64,000 bases of DNA, from the NCBI RefSeq assembly GCF_000429965.1, contig NZ_KE387007.1, positions 188,996 to 252,995 of the forward strand, in the 5' to 3' direction. Below the pieces are notes generated by a model. That model ran no database searches, was not told the origin of the DNA, and saw nothing but the letters and a program-made list of their open reading frames with translations. The DNA comes from Desulfogranum mediterraneum DSM 13871. Lineage in GTDB: Bacteria; Desulfobacterota; Desulfobulbia; Desulfobulbales; Desulfobulbaceae. Each line of letters opens with the position of its first letter. Position 1 is the first letter of the stretch. A program made the translations under genes and the position numbers. Below, piece by piece: positions 7,575 through 15,723 of the stretch.

Positions 7575-9743
7575 CTAAAACTGGATTTGGCCGCTGCGCA
7601 TGGCACTGAGCACCCTGTCCCGGGGGCCGTCTGCAATGATAGCGGCATTGTCGATAATGATGATCCGGTCGACCAGGTCGAGGAGCGAGGCCCTGTGGGT
7701 GATCAGGACCAGGGTCTTGTCCTGGAGGATGGGGTCGAGTTTTTCCTTGAGCTTGGACTCGGAACGGTTATCCATGGAACTGCTCGGCTCGTCAAAGACC
7801 AGGATAGGCGGATCGTGGAGCAGGGCTCTGGCAATGGCCACACTCTGGCCCTGGCCGCCGGAAAGTCCCCGCCCCTGCTCGCCGATAGCCATATCAAAGC
7901 CCTTGGCATGTTTGCCGACAAAGGAGGTGACCCCGGCGAGTTCGGCCGCACGGAGGATGGTCTGGTCGTCCACCCCGGTTGAGCCGAGGACGATATTTTC
8001 CTTGACCGTGCCTCGAAACAGGGTGATGTCCTGGGGCACGTAGCCGATAAAGCGGCGGAGCTCGGCAGGATCGATCTGGCGGATGTCGGTGTCATCGACA
8101 CAGACCGTACCTTCGGTGGGTTCATAGAGGCCCAGGAGCAGCTTGCCCAGGGTGGTCTTGCCTGAACCGATTGGCCCGATCAGGGCAACCTTCTCCCCGG
8201 GTGCGATGCTGAAAGAGATGTTGTTGAGTGCCTGGCTGCTCTGTTCGGGGTAGCTGAAGCCGATGTTCTCCAGGGAGAGCTTCCCGGTGCAGCTGCTGCG
8301 GTGGAGAAAGGTTTTTCCAGGCGGCCGTTCAACCGGCAGGCGCATGATCGTGTTCAGGGTGGCGAGTGCCGCCCTGGCCTGGTGAAACCTGGTGGTCAGG
8401 CTGACCACCTGGGACATGGGGGCAATGGCCTGGCGGGTAAGGATGACCAGGGCGATCAGTCCGCCCTGGGACATCTCTCCGCCGGCGATCCGGTAGACCC
8501 CGGCAACCACCACCGCGACCACCGCCATGTTGAGGATGAAGTCGGCAAAGTGATTGACCGAGGAGGAGATAAAGCGGGAACGTGCACTCCACTTGGCAAT
8601 ATAGCTGACCGCCTCTTCCCAGGCCCGTTGGATCTGACTCTCCGCCCCCAGCATCTTAACGGTCTCCAGGCCGGAGAGCCCCTCCACCAGGATGGCATTT
8701 TTCTGAGCTGCGGCCTGGAAGCTCTTTTCCACGGCCTTTTTCAGGGGTATCTGCACGGCCAGGGCATAGAAGGCCAACAGGGCAATGGCGCCAAGATGGA
8801 TATACACCATCGCTCCGCCCAGGTACCAGACCGCCAGCAGGCCCAGGCCCATGAAGGGCAGGTCAATCAGGGCCGTGATCGAAAAAGAGGTGATAAAATC
8901 CCGGATAGATTCAAATTGCTGCAGGTTTTTGGAAAACCCGCCAATGGATTTCGGGCGGACCTCCATCTTGAGGCCCATCACCTTCTGGAGCAGGGCTGCC
9001 GAGATCTGGAGGTTGGCCTTCTTGCCGGCCTCGTCGACAAAGTAGCCCCGTAAGCCCTTCATCAGGAGGTTGAAGAGGTAGACCACGCCAATGCCGGTGG
9101 CCAGTACCCAGAGGGTCTCAAAGGCAAGGTTGGGGATGACCCGGTCGTAGACGTTCAGGGTGAAGAACGGACCGGCCAGGCCGAATAGGTTGATCAGAAA
9201 CGAGGCCAGCAGCACGTCCCGGTAGATACGCCAGGAGGAAGAAAAGGTGCCCCAGAACCAGTCTTTTCGAGGCGCCTCCTGGGGAGCATCCTGCTGTTCT
9301 TTCCTGAAAAGGGGGCGGGCAAAGATGGTGTAGCCGGCATAGTAGCTGTTGAGCAGCTCCAGGCTCAGGGTCTCTTCCCCCATGCCGGTCTCGGGCAGGA
9401 GGATGCTTGCCCTGTCGCCGGCAGGATCGATCTGGGTGAGGATGCAGGCCTTGTGATCGTTCAAGAGGAGCACCGCCGGCAGGTGCAGATTATGGATCTC
9501 TGTCAGGGGCCGCTTGACCACCCGAGAGGAGATGCCGGCGCGTTCTGCTGCCCGGGAAAAGAGTTCTACGCTCAGCCTGTTATGCACCAGGGGTAAACCG
9601 GCCCGCAGGGAGGTTCTGGAGGCGGGCAGGTGGTATAATTTGGTCAGCTGGATCAGGCAATCTGTGAGCGGGTCGTCGGTGGTCTCACCGGCATGCTCGG
9701 GCAGCCACTGGGGCGGTGGATCTTGAATTTCCGTTTCACTCAT
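7575..9743 (-). CDS. lapB: Type I secretion ABC transporter with C39-like domain (LapB)
   Basis: A 722-aa inner-membrane exporter for the adhesin. Residues 20-150 are a C39 peptidase-like domain whose catalytic Cys is absent (a CLD-type docking domain). It should bind substrate rather than cut it. Membrane helices run from about 165 to 440. The nucleotide-binding domain is fully canonical: Walker A GPIGSGKTT from 523, signature LSGGQ at 627-631, Walker B VFDEP with Glu 652 region, and switch His near 683 (LITHR). This is in clear contrast to the second transporter pair at 58.5-62.4 kb. It is the first gene of the lapB-lapC-luxR operon. Confidence 0.95.
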   Translation of the reverse strand: MSETEIQDPPPQWLPEHAGETTDDPLTDCLIQLTKLYHLPASRTSLRAGLPLVHNRLSVELFSRAAERAGISSRVVKRPLTEIHNLHLPAVLLLNDHKACILTQIDPAGDRASILLPETGMGEETLSLELLNSYYAGYTIFARPLFRKEQQDAPQEAPRKDWFWGTFSSSWRIYRDVLLASFLINLFGLAGPFFTLNVYDRVIPNLAFETLWVLATGIGVVYLFNLLMKGLRGYFVDEAGKKANLQISAALLQKVMGLKMEVRPKSIGGFSKNLQQFESIRDFITSFSITALIDLPFMGLGLLAVWYLGGAMVYIHLGAIALLAFYALAVQIPLKKAVEKSFQAAAQKNAILVEGLSGLETVKMLGAESQIQRAWEEAVSYIAKWSARSRFISSSVNHFADFILNMAVVAVVVAGVYRIAGGEMSQGGLIALVILTRQAIAPMSQVVSLTTRFHQARAALATLNTIMRLPVERPPGKTFLHRSSCTGKLSLENIGFSYPEQSSQALNNISFSIAPGEKVALIGPIGSGKTTLGKLLLGLYEPTEGTVCVDDTDIRQIDPAELRRFIGYVPQDITLFRGTVKENIVLGSTGVDDQTILRAAELAGVTSFVGKHAKGFDMAIGEQGRGLSGGQGQSVAIARALLHDPPILVFDEPSSSMDNRSESKLKEKLDPILQDKTLVLITHRASLLDLVDRIIIIDNAAIIADGPRDRVLSAMRSGQIQF

Positions 9744-9870
9744 AACTGTAGGTCTATTCCGGGACTGAAGAGGGGGAGAGTCTGCGATCTTGTCTGATCA
9801 GGTCCGACTGTGTTAGTATCAAGTAAATCATACCCACTCCATTATGGTCAATAGTTGCTTGGGAAGTACT

Positions 9871-10200
9871 ATGTTATTTGTTGAACGGGATGAACACGGT
9901 GCAATCGTTGCAATACGTCAGGGAACAGCCGGAGCGGACAGGGAGCCGGTCTCCTTCCTGGATGATGAGGTGCTCTCCTTCTTGAAGGAGTCTGGTGAGC
10001 TTGACGCCCTCTCTCAGATGCTCGCCCTCTCGGACAACAGCCTGATCCGGGTTCTGGAAGATCTTGTTGACCTGCTGATCTCAAAAAAGATTATCCTGTT
10101 CACCGACCTGCCCCAGGAGGCGCAGGAGAAGATACGGGAGAGAAAGCGGATACGGCAGCACCTGAGCAAGGACGACCTGATGGTGGCGGATATCCTCTAG
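9871..10200 (+). CDS. Small conserved soluble protein within the lap locus, function unknown
   Basis: A 109-aa protein starting MLFVERDEHGAIVAIRQ. An earlier ATG at 9844 would add nine residues, but the one at 9871 fits the family start better. I recall similar short proteins in Pseudomonas and Shewanella, often mislabelled as tryptophan synthase beta-like, with the same MxFVxRD start and a C-terminal block like VLEDLVDLLISKKIILFTDLPQEAQEKI. That block is present here. There is no signal peptide and no membrane segment, and the protein is mostly acidic helix. It is the only plus-strand gene inside the minus-strand lap cluster, convergent with lapD and divergent from lapB. A role in the adhesin system is possible from position only. 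Confidence 0.7.
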   Translation: MLFVERDEHGAIVAIRQGTAGADREPVSFLDDEVLSFLKESGELDALSQMLALSDNSLIRVLEDLVDLLISKKIILFTDLPQEAQEKIRERKRIRQHLSKDDLMVADIL

Positions 10201-10227
10201 GAGTCGACTGCCTGCTGGTGTCCGGCC

Positions 10228-10322
10228 AAAAATGAGTCATTTCGCTCAAGGTCAAGGGTCGCGAAAAAATCGCAGGCATATGTTTGATAATTCAGCTGAT
10301 ATTTTAAAAATTTTTTTTGGGT
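10228..10322 (+). repeat. Dispersed intergenic element, copy B
   Basis: This carries the core words TCGCTCAAGGTCAAGGGTCG, TCGCAGGCATATGTTTGATA and an AT-rich stretch. The 3' third seen in copies A and C is weak or lost. It lies between the 3' ends of the small plus-strand gene and lapD, again a convergent gap. Confidence 0.68.
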
Positions 10323-10368
10323 GTGACCCCGGGGTTGAGTGAAGTGAGCTTTTAGGTATAGCTCATTG

Positions 10369-12336
10369 CTAGACAGTCTCCAGCGGTATCGCCCGGGGGC
10401 GGTGGATGTGGTAGCCCTGTACCCCATCCAGGGCGATGGACCGCAGGGCCTGGAGCTGTTCTTCCCTCTCGATGCCTTCGACAATCACCCGGATGTCCAG
10501 GCTGTGGGCGGCATTGCAGATGGAGCGGATAAAAAAGACGTTATCCCTGTTGTCGGCATCGATATTGTGGGTAATGGCCCGGTCGATTTTTATGTAGTCC
10601 GGCATCAGCGACTGGAGATAACCGAAGTGAATCAGGCCCTGGCCGAAATGATCGATACCCACCTGATGGCCTGAGCCCTGGAGGTCCCCGATGAACTGTC
10701 CTATTCTGGTGGTGCTGCGGACAGCCCTGATTTCGGCAAATTCAAAGTTGAACCTGGGGCCGTCCGCCGGCAGGGAGCGCAGGGTGTCCACCAGCCAGTG
10801 GTAAAAGCGATCGTCGTCCAGTGAGGTCGGCGAAATGTTCAGGGCAAGCCGACTGGGTTGAAACAGGGACCTGGGCAGCTCCAGAATTTTTTCAAGGACC
10901 AGTCTGTCCAGCCGGGTGATCAGCTGGTATCGTTCTGCCAGGGGGATGAACAGGCCGGCCGGCAGGATGTTTTGCTGGCGATCCTCTATCCGGGTCAAGA
11001 CCTCAAAGTGTACCGCTTCCGCCAATAGCCGCGGTTGCACGGTCTTCTGGACAAAGAGGCGAATCTCCCGTCCGGAGATGACTTCCTCAAGGAGCTCTTT
11101 CCATTGGCTTCTGCCTTTGGCCAGCGCTCCCTGGCGGCCAAGGCTGTCGCTGAGGAGAGCCTGGTTGCTGCCGCTGTGGATGGCTGAGCGCAGGGCCTCG
11201 TCAGCCCCCTTCAGCAACCTGCTGAAACTCAGGTTGCTCTCGTAGATGAGCCCGCCTGCCGTCACCGGAACTTCAGTCTGTAATCCCCCTGCCAGACTGC
11301 CTTCCCGGCTCTGTTCCAGGATCATGGCGAGGATAGCCTCTGCCTGTTCTCGATCGCTGTTGGCCAGGAGTATGGCAAAATCGGAGCCGCCGAGACGTGC
11401 CCCTGCAGCGGGGTACTGTTCACAGGCAGCCCGGATGGTCCCAGCCAACTCCTCCAGGAGCCGATCACCCGCCGCATACCCCAGGGTATCATTGATGCTC
11501 TGCAGGCCCTTGAGGTGAATGATCACAAAGGCCCCCTGCAGCGGGGCGGTCTTTTCGGTGACCTTGGTCAGGACCTGGCCCTCGATAAAACGTCGGTTGC
11601 CCAGGCCGGTCAACGGATCCAGGTAGGTCTGCTGAAAGAGCAGCTCAGCGGCATCGGCCTGTTCGCGGAACATTGCCTGGACCTTGGCGGTCATGGTATT
11701 CATGGCCCGGACCACCCTGGCCAGTTCCCTGGTGCGTGGAATCTGTTCTTGGAGTTGATATTGGCGTTCGCAGAGGCCCAGGGCCTGCTCTTCCACCCGG
11801 GTGAGGGGGCGGAGGAGGTAGTGGAGGCCAATCCCGCCCAGGATGGCGGCGCCGATGATTGCGGCTGCAAACCAGAGTGAGGTGGAGAGGGTGGTCTCCC
11901 AGAGGGTGCCGTAGGCAAAACCGGGGTGGCTCTCGACCGTAACGGTGCCGGCCCGCTGCCATTGGTTCATGATCAGGGCTTCGGCCTTTGGGCTGGTGAG
12001 CGGGACCATCCGGATGAACCAGGGGGGGACCCCTTCCACCTTGACATCAAGCCTCCTGGCCACAATCGCCCTCTGTTCCATGTCGCTGAGGCTGATCTCG
12101 CGATAGTAGCCGCGGTCAAAGACCGCATTGATCATCGTCTCCATGGCCGGGGTGTCCATCTCGCTGTAAAAGGTGGAAAGCGACAGGCCCAGGGAGGTGG
12201 CGGTGTCCTGGGCATGTGATTCCATCTGATTGAGGAGAAAGTTGCGGGTGGAGGAGAGCTTTTCGCCCCACATCCCGGCAAAGAGCAGGCAGAGCAGGGT
12301 GATGACGAATATGAGCAGTTGGCGGTATAGGGTCAT
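10369..12336 (-). CDS. lapD: LapD-type c-di-GMP receptor (degenerate GGDEF-EAL)
   Basis: A 655-aa inner-membrane receptor that should hold LapG away from the adhesin when c-di-GMP is high. A membrane helix lies at 5-24, then a LapD/MoxY-type periplasmic domain to about 150 (LSTFYSEMDTPAME, RGYYREISL, GVPPWF), a second helix at 155-175, HAMP, GGDEF and EAL domains. The GGDEF motif is GGSDF (316-320). The EAL motif is EVL in FEVLTRI (444-450). The DDFG metal site is DHFG (562-565). Both enzymes are therefore probably inactive and the EAL domain acts as a sensor, as in Pseudomonas LapD. The gene follows lapG by 12 bp. Confidence 0.93.
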   Translation of the reverse strand: MTLYRQLLIFVITLLCLLFAGMWGEKLSSTRNFLLNQMESHAQDTATSLGLSLSTFYSEMDTPAMETMINAVFDRGYYREISLSDMEQRAIVARRLDVKVEGVPPWFIRMVPLTSPKAEALIMNQWQRAGTVTVESHPGFAYGTLWETTLSTSLWFAAAIIGAAILGGIGLHYLLRPLTRVEEQALGLCERQYQLQEQIPRTRELARVVRAMNTMTAKVQAMFREQADAAELLFQQTYLDPLTGLGNRRFIEGQVLTKVTEKTAPLQGAFVIIHLKGLQSINDTLGYAAGDRLLEELAGTIRAACEQYPAAGARLGGSDFAILLANSDREQAEAILAMILEQSREGSLAGGLQTEVPVTAGGLIYESNLSFSRLLKGADEALRSAIHSGSNQALLSDSLGRQGALAKGRSQWKELLEEVISGREIRLFVQKTVQPRLLAEAVHFEVLTRIEDRQQNILPAGLFIPLAERYQLITRLDRLVLEKILELPRSLFQPSRLALNISPTSLDDDRFYHWLVDTLRSLPADGPRFNFEFAEIRAVRSTTRIGQFIGDLQGSGHQVGIDHFGQGLIHFGYLQSLMPDYIKIDRAITHNIDADNRDNVFFIRSICNAAHSLDIRVIVEGIEREEQLQALRSIALDGVQGYHIHRPRAIPLETV

Positions 12337-12348
12337 GGTTGCCTCATC

Positions 12349-13134
12349 TTACTGAAAGTCCCTGGTCATTCGGCCCAGGGTATCCTGCCATCGCTTTAAT
12401 CGACGGCTGCTGCCGATCATCTTGCCCCGCCCCTGTTGTTTTGCCAGCCACAGCCCGGTGCCGTTGAAACTGTATATGGGGAGGAGATCTTTTCTTTGGG
12501 AGGCAGGAAGCAGGGCGTTGGTCAGGTTGTCGATTACCAGCGGGACTGCTCCCGGTGCCGGAAAGTAGGTCAGAACCATGTGGGCCTGGTTGAGCTCCAG
12601 GGCCTTGACATAGGTGATGTTGAGCTTTGACTCGTCAACTCCCATTGCCTTGAGGGTAAAATACTTGGCAATGGAAAAGTCCTCGCAATCCCCGCCATTG
12701 CTGGCCAGAAACTCGATTGGGGTGGCCCAGTAGTCTTTTTTCTGCCAGTGCAGGCTGTCGGCGACAAAGGGGATGCTGTTGAAGAAGAGGTTCACCTTTT
12801 TGATGATGTCCAGGTCCTTGCCCTTGCTGTTGCTGCGGATCAGCTCCTGCCACTGCTCAAGCCTGGTCCGGGCCTGAACACCATACTGCTGTTCAATCCT
12901 GGCCAGGGTGGTTTCAGGAAGAACAAAGGATTCTTCGGTGGTGACCGGGTAGGGGAAAAGAGAGAGCAGGAGCAGGGAGAAGAGCAGCAGGGAGAGCCAT
13001 CGCAGGGGCGGTGCTGAAAGCGAACCAGCCCCGGACCGGTGACTGGAACTTGCCGGAACGGTCGACAGAGAACCATTCTCTCGGCTTGGGACCTGGGGCC
13101 TGGGCTTTGGGGCTGCTCTGTTTTTCCCGGCCAT
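12349..13134 (-). CDS. lapG: LapG-type periplasmic cysteine protease (adhesin release)
   Basis: A 261-aa transglutaminase-like cysteine peptidase (BTLCP family). A signal/anchor helix lies at 46-62. The catalytic triad is Cys150 in GGDCEDFSIAKYF, His185 in NQAHMVL and Asp202 in LVIDNL. The spacing is close to that of Pseudomonas LapG. Asp149 and Glu151 match the calcium-binding residues of that enzyme. It should cut LapA at PAAG near residue 112 when LapD lets it go. I chose the ATG at 13134. A TTG two codons earlier is the only other option, and neither has a strong ribosome site. Confidence 0.94.
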   Translation of the reverse strand: MAGKNRAAPKPRPQVPSRENGSLSTVPASSSHRSGAGSLSAPPLRWLSLLLFSLLLLSLFPYPVTTEESFVLPETTLARIEQQYGVQARTRLEQWQELIRSNSKGKDLDIIKKVNLFFNSIPFVADSLHWQKKDYWATPIEFLASNGGDCEDFSIAKYFTLKAMGVDESKLNITYVKALELNQAHMVLTYFPAPGAVPLVIDNLTNALLPASQRKDLLPIYSFNGTGLWLAKQQGRGKMIGSSRRLKRWQDTLGRMTRDFQ

Positions 13135-13199
13135 GCTCAAGGACGCTCGTCGGAAAAAACAGAGGGCCGCCGCTGCCCCCCGCCATGAAGGGTGCTTCC

Positions 13200-14525
13200 T
13201 CAGGACTCTTCTTGGGGCTCTGGGGTCTCCTCGTCATCCAGGAGCGCCTCTTCTGGCCACTGGAGGTCGAGGGCGTGGACGATTCGTCCGGTACCGTTTA
13301 AGATTCGATACTGGGCATAGAGACCGTCGTAGCGGGCCACGATCAGTTGCTGCAGGGAGTCAATTCGCTCTGCCTCGGAGTCGAGTACGTCGAGCAGGGT
13401 TCGTTTACCGATGTTCCACTGTTGGCTGTAGGCGCTTGCTGTAGAGGTGGCAAATTCGACCCGTTGTTTGAGGTAGACGATTCGGTTTAAGGCAGCCTGG
13501 TAGGATTGCCAGGAAAGTCGGATCGATTCCACAACCTGACGATGGGTATTGTTGCGGATCTCACGGGCCTCATTGATCAGGTGCTTGGTCTCTGCCTTGC
13601 GGGCCTTGTCGCGCCAGCCGTTGAAGAGGTTGTAACGGAGTCGAACCATGGCCCTGAGATCTTCCCGTTCTTCAAAGCTGTAGTTGGTCTCACTCTCATA
13701 GAGCTGGTCAAGCTCAAGGTCGACGACGGGGTAAAAGGGGCTCTTGGCGACCTGGTCCTGGAAGTGGCGGGCATCAAGGTCTGCGTTGGCTGACTGGAGG
13801 GTGGGGTGCTTGGCGATGGCCAGCTGTTCTGCCTGCTCCATGGTTTCGGGCAGCAGCTGCCTGTTGATCTCCGGCTGGGTGAGACCTGCAGGCAGGTGAC
13901 CTACCACCGCGAGATAGTTGGTCTTTGCGTCGAGCAGGTTCTGTTGGCCAACGATGAGGTTGGATTGAGCCAGGGTAAGGCGACTGCGGATCTGATCCAT
14001 GTCCGCCTTGCTGCCCACTCCGGAGCTGCTGCGCAGTTTGATCTGGTCCGAGATGCGTTGATGGATGAGCAGATTTTCTTCCGCCAGTTCAAGCACTCGC
14101 TGGTTTTTCAGGACCTCGAGGTAGACCCGCGAGGTCTTCAGGGCGGTGTTCTCAGCGGTGGTGCGGACAATGTAGGCCTCCGAGCGGACCCGGGCCTTCT
14201 GTCGTTCTATCTCGTTTTTGGTGGAGAGGCCGGCAAAGACGTTCTGGCGGAGGCTGAGCTGGGCCAGCTGCGGACTGAGGTCTTCATCAAATGGCTGGTT
14301 GACATAATCCTTGCCTGCGCCAAGCTGGAGGTCAACTTTGGGAAAGTAATCGGCGCGTGCCTGGACCACCTCTTCGTCCCTGGCAAGTCGATTGTAGGCG
14401 ACCGTGCGGACATTTGGATTGGTCGAGATCATCTCCTGGACAGCATCTTGAAGGGTTTCGGCAGAACTGCTTGAGACCAAAAGGAGCGTCAGGATGGCGG
14501 TGAGTGTGGTTAATCGCTGTACCAT
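13200..14525 (-). CDS. lapE: TolC-family outer-membrane channel (LapE)
   Basis: A 441-aa outer-membrane efflux protein with a signal peptide (LTTLTAILTLLLVSSSSAE). Two OEP repeats carry the usual long helices (VVQARADYFPKVDLQLGAG in repeat 1, VDLELDQLYESETNYSF and ATSTASAYSQQWNIGKRTLL in repeat 2). It completes the type I secretion channel and is also the pore in which LapA would be retained. Starting at the ATG before VQRL gives a correct signal peptide, whereas longer frames add 26 unlikely residues. It is the first gene of lapE-lapG-lapD. Confidence 0.92.
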   Translation of the reverse strand: MVQRLTTLTAILTLLLVSSSSAETLQDAVQEMISTNPNVRTVAYNRLARDEEVVQARADYFPKVDLQLGAGKDYVNQPFDEDLSPQLAQLSLRQNVFAGLSTKNEIERQKARVRSEAYIVRTTAENTALKTSRVYLEVLKNQRVLELAEENLLIHQRISDQIKLRSSSGVGSKADMDQIRSRLTLAQSNLIVGQQNLLDAKTNYLAVVGHLPAGLTQPEINRQLLPETMEQAEQLAIAKHPTLQSANADLDARHFQDQVAKSPFYPVVDLELDQLYESETNYSFEEREDLRAMVRLRYNLFNGWRDKARKAETKHLINEAREIRNNTHRQVVESIRLSWQSYQAALNRIVYLKQRVEFATSTASAYSQQWNIGKRTLLDVLDSEAERIDSLQQLIVARYDGLYAQYRILNGTGRIVHALDLQWPEEALLDDEETPEPQEES

Positions 14526-15064
14526 AGTTTCGCCCTTGGGTGTGTGCACTGATTGAATTGTATGTGATCGGTATATCTTAGCAGAGAACCCGTACTCAAG
14601 CAAACGGTATAATTGTTAATTTTATATTGAATTTATATTGGTGCTCTGCTCTTTCCCGGTCTTGCCCCGGAACCGGGGCTGAACAGGCGGCCGGCTCGGC
14701 TGTGAGGCCGGGCAAGGGCTGCCGGCAAGGGACCCTGGTTTTAATGATTGCCACCAGGATGGCAATGGTGGTATAGGCAAGCGGTGGCAACCGGTCGGCT
14801 TTGTGTTTTTTTTGGGGTGAGCAGGGGCGTGGTACTCATTGTCCTGACCGATAATTGTGGTAACTTAGCCGTTCAGAGATATAATGTCGGCTGGGCCCCA
14901 CTCTTTTCTGGAAGAGTATTTCTTTCAAGCTCGACCTGGTCGGCCCAGGCATTATCTGACAGGGGGTATCCCCTCCACGCCTTGAGCGGGGGGAAAGGGC
15001 ACTGCCCAAGACCGATACACCCCAGGCATTCCTTGAACCACCACAGGGCAACAGGCAGGTTAGC
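14526..15064. other. Divergent intergenic region, no gene seen
   Basis: About 540 bp between lapE and the DUF721 gene. It should contain promoters for both. The first 60 bp upstream of lapE is AT-rich (TTAATTTTATATTGAATTTA). Otherwise I see no convincing gene, hairpin terminator or repeat. Confidence 0.6.
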
Positions 15065-15544
15065 GTGCAATCACTGGCAGACGATCTGAAACATATCTAC
15101 GAGGACAACAGCTGGCAGCGGCAATGGGCCCTGTTTACCCTGGTGAAGCGGTGGCAGGCCATTGCCGGCGAGCCGCTCTGGCAGGTGACCTATCCTGCGT
15201 TTTTTCGAGGAGAGGTCTTGTGGATCTTTGTGGCCAACTCTGCCTGGATGCAGCATCTTCAGTACGGGAAGGTCGAACTGCTGGCCAAGATCGCTGAGTT
15301 GCTCCCCGAGGTGGTGGTCAATGATATCCGCCTGCAGTTGTACCCCCCAGACCTGCCCGACCTGTCGCCTCCTCCCCAGGAGCCTCCAGTGCTTCAGGAG
15401 GTGGAACCGGGCAAGGAAGAGGCCTTTAAGCAGTTGATCGCCGGGGTCGCAGATGAAGAGTGTCGTCGATCCCTCCATAAACTGTGGCGCCTGTTTGCCC
15501 AACATCGAACGGTAACGAAGGGGCCGGATGGGTCTGAGGTGTGA
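15065..15544 (+). CDS. DUF721 (DciA-like) protein
   Basis: A 159-aa protein with a GTG start. The N-terminal half has the DUF721 pattern: KRWQAIAGEPLWQVTYPAFF followed by VLWIFVANSAWMQHLQYGK, then ELLAKIAELLP and VVNDIRLQL. This domain is shared with DciA, which loads the replicative helicase. Other DUF721 proteins have no known role. The C-terminal part is proline- and glutamate-rich, then helical. It precedes the cysteine synthase fusion by 180 bp on the same strand. Confidence 0.8.
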   Translation: MQSLADDLKHIYEDNSWQRQWALFTLVKRWQAIAGEPLWQVTYPAFFRGEVLWIFVANSAWMQHLQYGKVELLAKIAELLPEVVVNDIRLQLYPPDLPDLSPPPQEPPVLQEVEPGKEEAFKQLIAGVADEECRRSLHKLWRLFAQHRTVTKGPDGSEV

Positions 15545-15723
15545 GGGCAGGGGAGGTTGGGATCGGGTGCTGCAGGTGTCTGGCACCTGGCGTCTGGCGG
15601 CGGGTAGCGTTTCTGCCGAGTTCCCGGAGGAGAGCTTCGAGTCTCACTCCGGGTCTGGCAGGGCGGCCAATTATCCAAGATGATAGTAATAGCGTGTGAA
15701 TGGATCACTAAGGTTTTGATGGC

